From: Vibrio litoralis DSM 17657
GTDB lineage: Bacteria; Pseudomonadota; Gammaproteobacteria; Enterobacterales; Vibrionaceae
Assembly: GCF_000426765.1 (NCBI RefSeq)
Contig: NZ_AUFZ01000023.1
Coordinates: 1 to 64,000 of the forward strand
DNA length: 64,000 bases
Direction: 5' to 3'
Part shown: positions 44,652-54,051 of the stretch, piece after piece
Position numbering within the stretch: the first letter of the stretch is position 1
Layout of the letters: each line of letters opens with the position of its first letter
The notes under the pieces: model-generated
The model's database searches: none
Seen by the model: only the letters and a program-made list of their open reading frames with translations
Told to the model about the DNA's origin: nothing
Made by a program: the position numbers and the translations under genes

Positions 44652-47546
44652 TTACTGATAATTCTCAATACTCGGGCATGAGCAAATCAAGTTACGGTCG
44701 CCGTAGACATTATCGACACGGTTGACGGTTGGCCAGTATTTGGCATCTTTGGCTTGGGCAGATGGGAAGCAAGCTTCTTCACGAGTGTACGGATGATCCC
44801 ATGTGTCGCTCATTAAGTCTGCTTGAGTGTGTGGCGCATTGACTAACGGGTTGTTGTCTAGCGGCCATTCACCTTGCTGTACTTTGTCCATTTCTTGACG
44901 GATGGCGATCATCGCATCACAGAAACGGTCCAGTTCAGCTTTACCTTCGGATTCGGTTGGCTCGACCATTAACGTACCCGCTACAGGGAATGACATGGTT
45001 GGCGCGTGGAAGCCGTAGTCCATCAAGCGTTTGGCAATGTCTTCTTCGCTAATGCCGGTTGCGTCTTTAAGCGGACGAATATCAATAATACATTCGTGCG
45101 CGACACGACCATTGTGACCACGGTAAAGTACCGGGTAGTGTGGACGTAGACGCTCCATGATGTAGTTAGCGTTTAATATCGCAACCTTAGTGGCTTCGGT
45201 TAAGCCTGTGCCGCCCATCATGGTGATATAAGCCCATGAGATTGGCAGAATAGAAGCACTACCTAGTGCCGCAGCTGATACCGCATAATCTTTACCTGAC
45301 TGTCCTATTCCGAGATGACCATTTTCAATGTGACCTGGTAAGAATGGCGCAAGGTGCGATTTCACACCAATAGGACCCATACCCGGACCGCCACCACCGT
45401 GTGGAATGCAGAAGGTTTTATGTAGGTTCAAGTGCGAAACGTCACCACCAATTACACCCGGATTGGTTAAGCCAACCTGTGCGTTCATATTCGCGCCATC
45501 AAGGTAAACCTGACCGCCAGCTGCATGTACCATGTCACAGACTTTTTGCACTTGTTCTTCATACACACCGTGAGTCGATGGGTAAGTGATCATAATGCTT
45601 GAAAGCTCGCTGTGGTGTTTGTCTATTTTGGCTGCAAGATCTTGCATATCGATGTTGCCGTATTCATCACACATCACCACGACCACTTTCATGGAAACCA
45701 TAGAAGCAGTAGCTGGGTTAGTACCGTGTGCAGAACTTGGGATCAAGCAAACATTACGATGACCTTCACCACGGCTTTGGTGGTAGCGTTGAATGGCGAT
45801 TAAGCCTGCATATTCACCAGAAGCACCGGAGTTAGGCTGTAGAGAAAACTCATCATAGCCTGTGATTTCACACAATTGCTTTTTCAGAGAATCGGCAAGG
45901 GCTGTGTATCCGGCCGCTTGCTCTAATGGTGCGAATGGATGGATTGCGCCAAACTCAGGCCAAGTGATTGGGAGCATTTCAGCGGCAGCATTGAGTTTCA
46001 TGGTACAGCTACCCAGTGGGATCATGCCGTGTGTTAATGAGAAGTCTTTGTTTTCCTGTTTCTTCAAATAACGCATCATTTGAGTTTCGCTGCGATGAGT
46101 ATTGAATACTGGGTGAGTTAAGAACTCAGAGGTACGTTGGCAAGCGGTCGGAATCGCACCGAACTCATTGGCAGCAATATCATTAGAGAACGTTTCAACG
46201 TTACCTTCTACCGAGAACACAGCAAATAGCGCTTCGATATCTTGTGCTTTAGTGGTTTCATCTAGGCTGATACCAATTTGAGATGGCAGCTTGCGTAGGT
46301 TAATACCGGCATGTTGTGCCGATTGATATAAACGCTCGGTTTGTTCTTGGCTGTCGACTGTAATGGTATCGAAGAAAGTATCGTGTACTAGTTTATGACC
46401 AGCTGATTGTAAGCCTGCCGCAAGGATCGCGGTAAAGTGGTGAGTACGACGCGCGATAGTACGTAAACCTTCTGCACCATGATAGACCGCGTAGAAAGAA
46501 GCCATGTTGGCAAGTAGTGCTTGAGCGGTACAAATATTCGAAGTCGCTTTTTCGCGGCGAATATGTTGCTCACGAGTTTGCATCGCCATACGTAATGCTT
46601 GCTTGCCTTTGCTATCGATAGAAACCCCAATCACACGACCTGGCATAGTACGTTTGTGTTTTTCACGAGTTGCCATAAAGGCTGCGTGTGGGCCGCCGTA
46701 GCCAACTGGCACGCCGAAACGTTGTGCGCTACCAATTACCACATCTGCACCCATTTCACCTGCAGGTTTTAATAGGGTTGAAGCCAGTAGATCAGTGGCA
46801 ACTGTCACCAGTGTTTTATTGGTTTGCGCTGCTGCGATCACATCAGTTAAATCGCGAACTTCACCGGTAGTATTTGGGTATTGCAGTAGCGCGCCAAACA
46901 CATCTTGTTGAGGTAGGCTATCAACATTGCCAATCATCACTTCAAAGCCAATAAATTCAGCGCGTGTTTTGACGACTTCGATAGTTTGAGGATGAACGTC
47001 ATCGGCCACGAAGAACACGTTACTTTTGCTCTTGCCGGCACGTTTACAAAGAGTCAGCGCTTCGCCGGCTGCGGTAGCTTCATCGAGTAGAGATGCGTTG
47101 GCGATATCCATGCCCGTTAGGTCGATCACCATTTGTTGGTAGTTGAGTAGAGACTCTAAACGACCTTGAGATATTTCTGGTTGGTAAGGCGTATAAGCGG
47201 TGTACCAACCTGGATTTTCAAGCACATTACGTAGGATAACGTTAGGCGTGAAAGTGTTGTAATAACCTTGGCCGATGAAAGTACGTTGCACTTTGTTGAG
47301 CTGTGCAATACCTTTTATTTTTGTCAGCATGTCCGCTTCACTCATTGGCGCATCTAAATTCATAGGTGCTTGCAAACGAATGTGAGCGGGAACGGTTTGT
47401 TCGATTAATTGATCAAGAGAATCTGCCTTGCTATCACTGAGTGAATTAATGATGTCGAGCATGGCTTGTTGATCGTTAGAGTTAGGCCCATTATGGCGAC
47501 CAATAAACTCTTGGCTGTTACATAAATCATTGATTAGATTAGTCAT
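44652..47546 (-). CDS. gcvP: Glycine dehydrogenase (aminomethyl-transferring), P protein
   Basis: A 964-residue P protein that decarboxylates glycine and passes the aminomethyl group to lipoylated GcvH. It is the long single-chain form: the N-terminal half starts [11 protein letters not shown] and the C-terminal half carries the PLP lysine in [33 protein letters not shown] and [10 protein letters not shown] are also typical. It follows gcvH on the same strand with an unusual gap of about 350 bp filled by repeat-like DNA. A strong terminator follows. Confidence 0.97.
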   Translation of the reverse strand: MTNLINDLCNSQEFIGRHNGPNSNDQQAMLDIINSLSDSKADSLDQLIEQTVPAHIRLQAPMNLDAPMSEADMLTKIKGIAQLNKVQRTFIGQGYYNTFTPNVILRNVLENPGWYTAYTPYQPEISQGRLESLLNYQQMVIDLTGMDIANASLLDEATAAGEALTLCKRAGKSKSNVFFVADDVHPQTIEVVKTRAEFIGFEVMIGNVDSLPQQDVFGALLQYPNTTGEVRDLTDVIAAAQTNKTLVTVATDLLASTLLKPAGEMGADVVIGSAQRFGVPVGYGGPHAAFMATREKHKRTMPGRVIGVSIDSKGKQALRMAMQTREQHIRREKATSNICTAQALLANMASFYAVYHGAEGLRTIARRTHHFTAILAAGLQSAGHKLVHDTFFDTITVDSQEQTERLYQSAQHAGINLRKLPSQIGISLDETTKAQDIEALFAVFSVEGNVETFSNDIAANEFGAIPTACQRTSEFLTHPVFNTHRSETQMMRYLKKQENKDFSLTHGMIPLGSCTMKLNAAAEMLPITWPEFGAIHPFAPLEQAAGYTALADSLKKQLCEITGYDEFSLQPNSGASGEYAGLIAIQRYHQSRGEGHRNVCLIPSSAHGTNPATASMVSMKVVVVMCDEYGNIDMQDLAAKIDKHHSELSSIMITYPSTHGVYEEQVQKVCDMVHAAGGQVYLDGANMNAQVGLTNPGVIGGDVSHLNLHKTFCIPHGGGGPGMGPIGVKSHLAPFLPGHIENGHLGIGQSGKDYAVSAAALGSASILPISWAYITMMGGTGLTEATKVAILNANYIMERLRPHYPVLYRGHNGRVAHECIIDIRPLKDATGISEEDIAKRLMDYGFHAPTMSFPVAGTLMVEPTESEGKAELDRFCDAMIAIRQEMDKVQQGEWPLDNNPLVNAPHTQADLMSDTWDHPYTREEACFPSAQAKDAKYWPTVNRVDNVYGDRNLICSCPSIENYQ

Positions 47547-47900
47547 GGTGTTACCTGAATTAAAGTAAAAGCCAGCGAATAAAGGCTGACTTTATAGAAA
47601 TTTGAAGAGCGGTTTCTAGTAGAAAGTCCCTAGTTCCTAGGAAAAGCGAAACAGAACGTCGTCAGTCCGCACATAGAGCCTAGGCGAATAAGGTACGGAT
47701 ATTTCCTAAAACGTATGTGCACTCAATAGGTGAGTTACTCGCTGTCGGAGATCCAGAACTGCGCTCCTACGTCGCTTTTCAGGATGACGTTTCTTTTGCT
47801 TTTCCTCGCAACTCGAAGCGAAGCGCACTCGGCTCTCGTAACCATCTTTTCCAAGCCCCGAGCAGCACAGCGCCCGAGACTCGAGAAACGCAACTATCTT
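47547..47900. other. Repeat-like spacer between gcvH and gcvP
   Basis: No gene is supported in these 354 bp. It contains several short palindromes (TTTCTAGTAGAAA at about 47613-47625, CCTAGTTCCTAGG at 47629-47641) and a stretch with CGGAGATCCAGAACTGCGCT and AACTCGAAGCGAAGCGC that resembles intergenic repeats seen scattered in Vibrio genomes. It divides two genes that normally lie close together. Confidence 0.55.
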
Positions 47901-48281
47901 TTAGTCTTCTTCAATACTCGCCAGATAATCTTCCGCACTTTGCAAGTTATCTAATTCAGAAGCGTCATCTAGCTTCACTTTAACAATCCAGCCGCCTTCA
48001 TAAGATTCGCTGTTGATAAGCTCAGGGCTGTCTTCTAGTTCTTCATTGATTTCAACGATCTCACCGGTCACAGGAGCATAAATATCAGACGCCGCTTTCA
48101 CCGATTCCACTAGAGAAAAGCTTTCGCCTGCATCAACAGTGTCACCAACTTCTGGTAGATCAACAAAAACCACATCGCCTAGCATTTCTTGAGCGTGTTC
48201 AGAAATACCGATGGTTACTGTACCGTCACCATTATCACGAACCCATTCGTGGCTTTCGGTAAATTTTAGTGTCATGTCCAT
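47901..48281 (-). CDS. gcvH: Glycine cleavage system H protein
   Basis: A 126-residue lipoyl carrier. The lipoylated Lys62 is in [17 protein letters not shown], and the family start [12 protein letters not shown] is present. It shuttles the aminomethyl group between GcvP and GcvT. The start has AGGAG at good spacing. It is divergent from the XRE-cupin regulator gene, with PurR-like boxes in between. glyA, which commonly lies in this cluster in vibrios, is absent. Confidence 0.96.
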   Translation of the reverse strand: MDMTLKFTESHEWVRDNGDGTVTIGISEHAQEMLGDVVFVDLPEVGDTVDAGESFSLVESVKAASDIYAPVTGEIVEINEELEDSPELINSESYEGGWIVKVKLDDASELDNLQSAEDYLASIEED

Positions 48282-48327
48282 TTTATTTGCTCCTAAAAAT
48301 AGAAAGTTTTTCTAATCAATGATTTAT

Positions 48328-48345
48328 TGCGCAATCGTTTGCCTT
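48328..48345. promoter_or_regulatory. PurR-like box 1
   Basis: The 12-mer GCAATCGTTTGC, here preceded by GC and followed by C, differs from the PurR core GCAAACGTTTGC at one position. It lies about 50 bp upstream of gcvH. PurR represses gcv and glyA genes in enterobacteria, so purine control is plausible. Confidence 0.6.
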
Positions 48346-48597
48346 TAGGTTTGCAAAACGAAAACGATAATTAGTGTAGTCATTGAATGTGTATTTAAAA
48401 AGAACGGAAGTTGGCTGGAAATATTTCCTTTCAAGCCTTTACCATTCTTGCATGCGATTACCCATAACATACTTTTCACAAGTAGATTATTCAACCAAAA
48501 GTTTCCTATAAGAAACAAGATTTCCATTTTTGTTACCTACCGCACCTTTTAGGAAATAGTTTCCCTTTAATCTGATATTTTGAATCGGTAGACTGTT

Positions 48598-48614
48598 TAA
48601 GCAATCGTTTGCTT
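48598..48614. promoter_or_regulatory. PurR-like box 2
   Basis: The same 12-mer GCAATCGTTTGC, flanked by AA and TTTG, lies about 90 bp upstream of the regulator gene. The exact repeat of the 12-mer 269 bp away in one promoter region makes chance unlikely. Confidence 0.6.
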
Positions 48615-48698
48615 TGAGCCCTAGTAACTTGGGTATATCTAGTGGAGTTCTAGATTTTAAGGCTGCGAAAAAGGGATAGCACACGATAGGGGACATCG

Positions 48699-49322
48699 GT
48701 GAGTGTAAAAAGTGAATTAATAAATAAGCAGATGACGTTTCAGTCAGACGATCCAGAGCAAACCTTAACACCATTGAATCTAGGGCAGCGTTTGAAAGAT
48801 ATCCGTTTGCAGATGGGGCTAACGCTAGAAGAAGCCAGTAAGCGCACAGGGTTGGCGCGTTCGACGTTATCTAAAATCGAAAACGAGCAAATTTCCCCGA
48901 CTTTTCAGGCTTTGCAAAAACTCGCCATTGGATTGGATATGCCGATCCCGCAAATTTTTGAGCCACCAAAACAAGCGAGTGCCGTTGGTCGACGTGACGT
49001 GACTTTAGCCGGTGAAGGTAAGCCTCATCCAACTACGACTTATGAGCACGAATTATTGGCGACTCAACTTTCTAATAAGAAAATGGTGCCGTTCAAAAGC
49101 CGAATTCGCTCACGCAGTTTCGATGATTATCAAGAATGGATCCGTCACGATGGCGAAGAGTTCTTACTCGTGTTGGAAGGGGAAGTGCGCTTTTATTGTG
49201 AGTTTTATGAACCGGTTGAGTTAAAACAAGGCGATAGCGTGTACTACGATGCCAGTATGGGGCATACCTTAATTTCAGTCAGTGATGACGATGCATTAAT
49301 ACTATGGGTCACCGCTAAATAA
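48699..49322 (+). CDS. XRE-family regulator with C-terminal cupin domain
   Basis: A 207-residue regulator. The HTH covers LGQRLKDIRLQMGLTLEEAS and RTGLARSTLSKIENEQISPT (about 27-68), and the cupin spans about 125-205 with WIRHDGEEFLLVLEGEV and YYDASMGHTLIS. The start is GTG at 48699, with GGGG upstream; an ATG at 48732 is a possible alternative. Its place between gcvPH and the symporter-gcvT unit suggests it controls glycine or serine use. The effector is unknown. Confidence 0.85.
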   Translation: MSVKSELINKQMTFQSDDPEQTLTPLNLGQRLKDIRLQMGLTLEEASKRTGLARSTLSKIENEQISPTFQALQKLAIGLDMPIPQIFEPPKQASAVGRRDVTLAGEGKPHPTTTYEHELLATQLSNKKMVPFKSRIRSRSFDDYQEWIRHDGEEFLLVLEGEVRFYCEFYEPVELKQGDSVYYDASMGHTLISVSDDDALILWVTAK

Positions 49323-49473
49323 GCATAATGTTGTTTATTTGTTACAAAAATGAGTGTTTTTTCACACTTTTATGATTCTTACTAGGTACGATCGTTTTTC
49401 ATGATTATGATGAACTCATTCAGAGCATGCTCTATGGAGTGGTTTTTGCGTGGCCCTGGTTCGATTTGTGTTC

Positions 49474-49500
49474 TTATATCCCCAAGTCATGTGGATATAA
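49474..49500 (+). promoter_or_regulatory. Inverted repeat upstream of the alanine symporter gene
   Basis: TTATATCC at 49474-49481 and GGATATAA at 49493-49500 form an 8-bp dyad 40 bp upstream of the symporter start. It could be an operator, for instance for the XRE-cupin regulator, or a leader hairpin. No stronger evidence is visible. Confidence 0.4.
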
Positions 49501-49539
49501 GCGGACATAAGTGAATAATCATAAGAGAAAGGACTTCAC

Positions 49540-50901
49540 ATGGAAGCGTTAACCAATTTTATTTCTACTGTTAATGGGGTCGTTTGGGGCGTCCCAATGT
49601 TGGTGATGATTTTAGGTGTCGGGCTATTTTTAATGCTCGGTCTAAGATTCATGCCAATTTTAAAACTGCCGCAAGGTTTTAAGTTGTTATGGAATGGGCG
49701 TACCAGCTCATCGGAAGGGGACATTACGCCATTTAATGCCTTAATGACTTCTCTTTCTGCCACCATTGGTACTGGTAATATTGCTGGTGTGGCAACTGCA
49801 ATTGCACTCGGTGGTCCGGGCGCTTTGTTTTGGATGTGGTGTACCGCATTAGTGGGTATGGCAACCAAATATTCGGAAGCGGTATGTGCGGTGACCTATC
49901 GTGAAAAAGATGAGCATGGTAATTATGTCGGTGGCCCGATGTATTACATCAAAAACGGTTTGTCGAAAAAATGGGCATGGTTAGGCACCTTATTTGCCAT
50001 CTTTGGTGCGATTGCCGGTTTTGGTATTGGTAACGGTGTACAAGCAAACTCGGTGGCAGACGCATTAGATAGCAACTTTGGCGTCTCCCCTGTGGTCACT
50101 GGTGTGGTGCTGATGCTGCTGGTTGGTTTGGTTCTGATTGGTGGTATTAAACGTATTTCTGAAGTGGCAGGTAAACTGGTTCCTCTAATGGCGCTGTGTT
50201 ATATCGTTGCTGGTTTAGGGGTGATGATTGCTCATATTTCAGATATTCCAGCTGCGTTTTCTTTAATCATCGAAAGTGCGTTTAGCCCAGTGGCAGCGCA
50301 AGGCGGCTTTGCTGGTGCAGCAGTGTGGGCAGCAATTCGTTTTGGTGTGGCTCGTGGTGTGTTTTCCAATGAAGCCGGTCTAGGTTCTGCGCCGATTGCT
50401 CACGCAGCCGCGAAAACTAAGAACCCAGTGAAACAAGGTTTGGTTGCGATGCTTGGTACTTTCATTGATACCATCATCGTATGTTCAATTACCGGTTTTG
50501 CGATCATTTTGTCTGGCGAATGGATGTCGGGTGAAACAGGCGCATCGCTAACCTCAAGCGCATTTGGTAGCACCTTCTCATTTGGTAATGTGATTGTGGC
50601 TATCGCGTTGGCGATTTTTGCTTTCACCACCATTTTAGGTTGGAGCTTTTATTGTGAAAAGTGTGTCCAATTCTTATTTGGCACTAAAGCGATTAAACCG
50701 TTCCGTATAGTATGGGTTCTTGCCGTGCCAGTCGGTGCGATGAGCTCATTAAACTTTATTTGGCTTCTGGCCGATACCATGAACGCAATGATGGCGATTC
50801 CAAACTTAATTGCCTTGGTGTTACTAAGCCCAGTGGTATTTAAATTAACTCGTGACTATTTCTCAGGGAAAGATGTCACTATCAAAGAAACCACTGATTA
50901 A
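49540..50901 (+). CDS. Sodium/alanine (glycine) symporter, AGCS family
   Basis: A 453-residue inner-membrane carrier with about 10-11 spans. Typical AGCS elements are TSLSATIGTGNIAGVATAIA in the first third, GGPMYYIKNGL, and GVFSNEAGLGSAPIAHAAA near residue 275. It takes up alanine or glycine with sodium. Its placement 42 bp upstream of gcvT suggests that glycine is imported for cleavage. The start follows AGAAAGG. Confidence 0.93.
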   Translation: MEALTNFISTVNGVVWGVPMLVMILGVGLFLMLGLRFMPILKLPQGFKLLWNGRTSSSEGDITPFNALMTSLSATIGTGNIAGVATAIALGGPGALFWMWCTALVGMATKYSEAVCAVTYREKDEHGNYVGGPMYYIKNGLSKKWAWLGTLFAIFGAIAGFGIGNGVQANSVADALDSNFGVSPVVTGVVLMLLVGLVLIGGIKRISEVAGKLVPLMALCYIVAGLGVMIAHISDIPAAFSLIIESAFSPVAAQGGFAGAAVWAAIRFGVARGVFSNEAGLGSAPIAHAAAKTKNPVKQGLVAMLGTFIDTIIVCSITGFAIILSGEWMSGETGASLTSSAFGSTFSFGNVIVAIALAIFAFTTILGWSFYCEKCVQFLFGTKAIKPFRIVWVLAVPVGAMSSLNFIWLLADTMNAMMAIPNLIALVLLSPVVFKLTRDYFSGKDVTIKETTD

Positions 50902-50943
50902 TCGATCAGAGGTTGCAGTAGGCGAAAGCCCGATGGAGGATAA

Positions 50944-52068
50944 ATGACCGATCAAGATACATGTTTGAAAACGCCGTTACATGCGGCTCACCTTGAAGCT
51001 GGTGCCAAAATGGTGCCATTTGCAGGTTACGATATGCCTGTTCAGTATCCGCTTGGCGTAAAAAAGGAACATTTGCATACTCGTGATGCAGCGGGTCTTT
51101 TTGATGTATCCCATATGGGGCAACTACGCTTAAAAGGACAAGGTGCTGCAGCGGCGTTAGAAGCATTAGTACCGGTTGATATTATCGATCTTCCATCGGG
51201 TAAACAGCGCTATGCGTTCTTTACCAATGAACAAGGCGGCATCATGGATGATCTCATGGTAGCAAACCTTGGCGATCATCTTTTTGTGGTAGTCAATGCG
51301 GCGTGTAAAGCGCAAGACATTGCTCACCTACAAGCGCATCTTCCGCAAGATGTTGAAATTGAAGTGATTGAAGACCGCGCATTGTTAGCTTTGCAAGGCC
51401 CGAAAGCGGCAGAGGTGTTAGCGCGTTTTCAACCGCAAGTTGCCGATATGCTGTTTATGGATGTGCAAGTGATCGATATCGATGGCGTGGAATGCATTGT
51501 CAGTCGTTCAGGTTACACCGGTGAAGATGGTTACGAAATTTCGGTTCCTAGTGATAAAGCGGCTGAGTTGGCGAATAAGCTGACGGCTTGTGAAGAAGTA
51601 GAATGGATTGGCCTCGGTGCGCGTGACTCACTACGTTTAGAGTGTGGTTTGTGCCTTTATGGGCATGACCTTGATACAACCACCACACCGGTTGAGGCGA
51701 GTTTGTTGTGGGGCATCAGTAAACCACGTCGCGCTGATGGTGAGCGTGCGGGTGGTTTCCCGGGGGCAGATATCATCTTAAAACAAATCGAAACTAAAGA
51801 CGTTGCTCGTAAGCGTGTTGGTTTAGTGGGGCAAACCAAAGCGCCCGTTCGTGAAGGTTGTAAGCTGTTTGATGCGCAAGATAATGAAATCGGTATTGTC
51901 ACCAGCGGTACTGCCGGACCAACTGCCGGCAAGCCAGTATCGATGGCTTATGTTGCCACTGAGTTTGCTGCAATTGGCACTGAGATCTTTGCTGATGTAC
52001 GTGGTAAGAAATTACCAATGACAGTAGAAAAAATGCCGTTCGTACCACAGCGTTATTATCGCGGTTAA
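50944..52068 (+). CDS. gcvT: Aminomethyltransferase (glycine cleavage T protein)
   Basis: A 374-residue T protein that releases ammonia from the H-protein intermediate and forms 5,10-methylene-THF. The start LHAAHLEAGAKMVPFAGYDMP and GLFDVSHMGQL are diagnostic; the catalytic Asp is expected in VPFAGYDMPVQY. DSLRLECGLCLYGHD marks the folate-binding middle domain. It lies on the opposite strand from gcvPH, so the system is split into two transcription units. GGAGG precedes the ATG, and a strong terminator follows. Confidence 0.96.
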   Translation: MTDQDTCLKTPLHAAHLEAGAKMVPFAGYDMPVQYPLGVKKEHLHTRDAAGLFDVSHMGQLRLKGQGAAAALEALVPVDIIDLPSGKQRYAFFTNEQGGIMDDLMVANLGDHLFVVVNAACKAQDIAHLQAHLPQDVEIEVIEDRALLALQGPKAAEVLARFQPQVADMLFMDVQVIDIDGVECIVSRSGYTGEDGYEISVPSDKAAELANKLTACEEVEWIGLGARDSLRLECGLCLYGHDLDTTTTPVEASLLWGISKPRRADGERAGGFPGADIILKQIETKDVARKRVGLVGQTKAPVREGCKLFDAQDNEIGIVTSGTAGPTAGKPVSMAYVATEFAAIGTEIFADVRGKKLPMTVEKMPFVPQRYYRG

Positions 52069-52091
52069 TACTTCATTTGTAAGTTAAAAAT

Positions 52092-52126
52092 ACAACCAGT
52101 AGCCACAAAGGTTACTGGTTTTTTTA
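52092..52126 (+). terminator. Terminator of gcvT
   Basis: AACCAGTAGCC at 52094-52104 pairs with GGTTACTGGTT at 52110-52120 (one G-T type mismatch), followed by TTTTTT. Confidence 0.9.
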
Positions 52127-52187
52127 TTATCATTTATTAATTATTTCGTTATTCTAATACTACCTACCCTGCAAAATGAGAATGATC

Positions 52188-52745
52188 ATGACAGAATTTG
52201 AAAAAATGCTGCAAGGAGAGGATTTTGATGGCATGGATGCCAGTGTTTCAGAGGTACGCACCAAAACTGCTCAATTGAAGCTACAACTAAATCAATCGAT
52301 TACCATTACAGAGCAACAAGCTATTCTTGGTCAAATGCTCGGCCAACTTGGTGAAGAAAGTATTATTACCCCGCCATTTCAGTGTGAGTTTGGTAAGCCG
52401 ATTTCTATAGGTAAGAATACTTTTCTTAACATGAATGTCATCATGCTAGATAACGCACCGATCATCATTGGCGATCATGTTCTGATTGGGCCTAACGTTC
52501 AGTTTTACACTGCTAGTCATTCCCTTGATTTTGAAAGTCGCCGCCGTTGGGAAACCTTTAGTAAACCGATTGTGGTGGAAGATGATGTATGGATTGGTGG
52601 AAATAGTGTAATTTTGCAAGGAGTGACGATTGGTGCTCGTGCTGTGATTGCGGCAAACTCAGTGGTGAATAAAGATATCCCACCGGATAGCTTATACGGC
52701 GGAACACCAGTGAAGTTAATTCGCATGCTTGATTCTGATTCTTAA
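52188..52745 (+). CDS. Sugar O-acetyltransferase, LbH/hexapeptide type (Maa/LacA-like)
   Basis: A 185-residue acetyltransferase with a left-handed beta helix. Hexapeptide repeats start near PISIGKNTFLNMNVIMLDNA and include IIIGDHVLIGPNVQF, VWIGGNSVILQGVTIGARAVIAANSV and GGTPVKLI at the end. The catalytic histidine is expected in TASHSLD. Relatives acetylate maltose, galactosides or nodulation factors. The ATG at 52188 gives the family length; an in-frame ATG at 52176 would add four residues and has no better ribosome site. Confidence 0.88.
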   Translation: MTEFEKMLQGEDFDGMDASVSEVRTKTAQLKLQLNQSITITEQQAILGQMLGQLGEESIITPPFQCEFGKPISIGKNTFLNMNVIMLDNAPIIIGDHVLIGPNVQFYTASHSLDFESRRRWETFSKPIVVEDDVWIGGNSVILQGVTIGARAVIAANSVVNKDIPPDSLYGGTPVKLIRMLDSDS

Positions 52746-52753
52746 AGAAGGAA

Positions 52754-53014
52754 TCAGTGTTTAGCGTTGAATTGGCTTAATAAATTCATACCGAAAGAGG
52801 CAAATGGATAAAAGAGTTTAACCTTTTTTCGATACTTAACCATGATGATGCTAGTTAAAGCCAATCCGATGCTGAGTTGGAAAGGATTATTTTTTGAATA
52901 AGCGGTGAGCGTTTTTAAGCATAAGCCAAGTGCCAATTGGCTTTCACGACTCGCCTGCATACCTTCCATTCTCTTTAATTTAATCGCGCGATTGAGTTGC
53001 TTTAGAGATGACAT
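52754..53014 (-). CDS. yqjK: YqjK-like small membrane-associated protein
   Basis: An 86-residue protein with a basic N-terminal helix (LKQLNRAIKLKRMEGMQASR) and one moderately hydrophobic segment near LSIGLALTSIIMV. The third position in a yqjD-yqjE-yqjK-type operon and its size support the name; the sequence alone would not. It overlaps the yqjE-like gene by 35 bp and has AGGAGGG before the ATG. Function unknown. Confidence 0.65.
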   Translation of the reverse strand: MSSLKQLNRAIKLKRMEGMQASRESQLALGLCLKTLTAYSKNNPFQLSIGLALTSIIMVKYRKKVKLFYPFASFGMNLLSQFNAKH

Positions 53015-53462
53015 CGATGCCCTCCTTTAATTGAGACATCGTTTCTTGGAAGCCAAAGAATCGTATCAAGCGTTTTTGCCAAAATATCAAACCGATTAAA
53101 ATAACGCCCATCGAAAATAAGAACGCCGCTATCCCGATTAATAGATTTTGGGTTAGAGCATAGGATGCTATGCCAACACACACGCACGCACTGAAGATAA
53201 ACATAATAAGCAAAGGAATAAGCAAAAGTTGGCAAATGATGGATTGCTTTGCGGCAGCTAGGTTTCTTTGCACTTCGAGATAGAAAAGTTGAGCCGTAGA
53301 TTCAGACCATTGCCCAACTTCTGCTATCACGCTAGAGGCTTGATTCAGTAGAGTTTTTATCTCGTCTAGTTTTTCGGTTATTCCTTGAGAGTTCGATGGT
53401 GCATCCGCTTGAAAGTCATCAGAAGGCTCGTTTTCATGCAACACTTTTTTGGTGTCTTTCAT
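52980..53462 (-). CDS. yqjE: YqjE-like phage-holin superfamily membrane protein
   Basis: A 160-residue protein with a long soluble N-terminal part (about 1-75), then two adjacent membrane spans (about 76-98 and 106-130) of the Phage_holin_3_6 (YqjE) type, and a short polar tail with GFQETMSQLKEGIDVI. Despite the name, the family is chromosomal and works with YqjD. It lies between yqjD- and yqjK-like genes on the same strand. Confidence 0.75.
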   Translation of the reverse strand: MKDTKKVLHENEPSDDFQADAPSNSQGITEKLDEIKTLLNQASSVIAEVGQWSESTAQLFYLEVQRNLAAAKQSIICQLLLIPLLIMFIFSACVCVGIASYALTQNLLIGIAAFLFSMGVILIGLIFWQKRLIRFFGFQETMSQLKEGIDVISKATQSRD

Positions 53463-53486
53463 AACAAGAAATCTCTACTGATAGCT

Positions 53487-53708
53487 TTATTTGATAATTT
53501 TAGAAATAGCCCAGCCTGCCAAAAATGCACAGCCGACACTTAATAGTGGGTGTTCTTTGATGATATTTTCCGCTTGAGAGGCTTTATTTTTGATTTTTTC
53601 TGAACCTTCATTCAGTGATTCTTCTACTTGGTCTTTGACTGAGTCGATGGCTTCTGCGGTGGCTGCTTCAATTTTTTCTTTTGGGGTTTGATTTTTTGCT
53701 GTGACCAT
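53487..53708 (-). CDS. yqjD: YqjD/ElaB-like DUF883 protein
   Basis: A 73-residue protein with a charged amphipathic helix (EAIDSVKDQVEESLNEGSEK) and a C-terminal membrane span in HPLLSVGCAFLAGWAISKIIK. This is the DUF883 layout; in E. coli YqjD anchors ribosomes to the inner membrane in stationary phase. GGAG precedes the ATG. It begins the three-gene yqjDEK-like operon. Confidence 0.85.
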   Translation of the reverse strand: MVTAKNQTPKEKIEAATAEAIDSVKDQVEESLNEGSEKIKNKASQAENIIKEHPLLSVGCAFLAGWAISKIIK

Positions 53709-54051
53709 GTTCTAGCTCCTTTATTACATGAGATAACACTATTTAACATACAACGTTATTGATGCAATTGCGAGGCGAAAATCTATGTTACGCCATACTA
53801 TTATGCTGATTATGAGGGCATTGTTAGGAGCCGTAAGGTGCAAACCAATGGCGGTTCACCTCTACGAGATACCTACTAAAATAAAGATAAGCCAAAAGAA
53901 GATACTTACGTGATTACTGCCCTTAATGGTCAAACTCTGTCTCAGTAAGTTTGAGTATTAATTGCTCTTAATATAGTTAAACAAACAATATAGTTAAACA
54001 AACGTCCAGCAGAGTTAGATTGATGGACGTTTTTATTTCTATAGCAGGTAA
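53709..54051. other. Intergenic region between yqjD and the pseudouridine synthase
   Basis: The stretch contains the yqjD promoter and a tandem duplication of about 16 bp (ATAGTTAAACAAACAAT near 53972-54003). The terminator of the pseudouridine synthase lies at its right end. A short frame near 53846-53950 looks like gene debris but is too short to assign. Confidence 0.5.
53998..54036 (-). terminator. Terminator of the pseudouridine synthase gene
   Basis: AAACGTCCA at 54000-54008 and TGGACGTTT at 54024-54032 form a perfect stem, with T-rich sequence on the minus-strand side (TTTGTTTAAC). It lies about 20 bp past the stop. Confidence 0.75.

Larger units (their letters stand above)
48282..48698. 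other. Divergent promoter region, gcvH/regulator
   Basis: About 417 bp, with two identical PurR-like 12-mers at 48331-48342 and near 48600-48611. I looked for a glycine riboswitch and found no recognisable core. No small gene is supported. Confidence 0.55.

Noticed and set aside
49323..49539. Glycine riboswitch expected before the alanine symporter-gcvT unit
   Set aside because: I could not find the conserved aptamer core in this leader. Only an 8-bp dyad at 49474-49500 is visible. A covariance-model search would settle it.
52980..53462. Holin-like gene as a sign of prophage
   Set aside because: It is the YqjE member of a conserved yqjDEK operon; no other phage gene is nearby.
53846..53950. 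Short frame in the yqjD upstream region with a gene-tail look (ending LNGQTLSQ)
   Set aside because: It is broken by an internal stop, has no start or ribosome site, and matches nothing I recognise. It may be debris, but I cannot support a feature.
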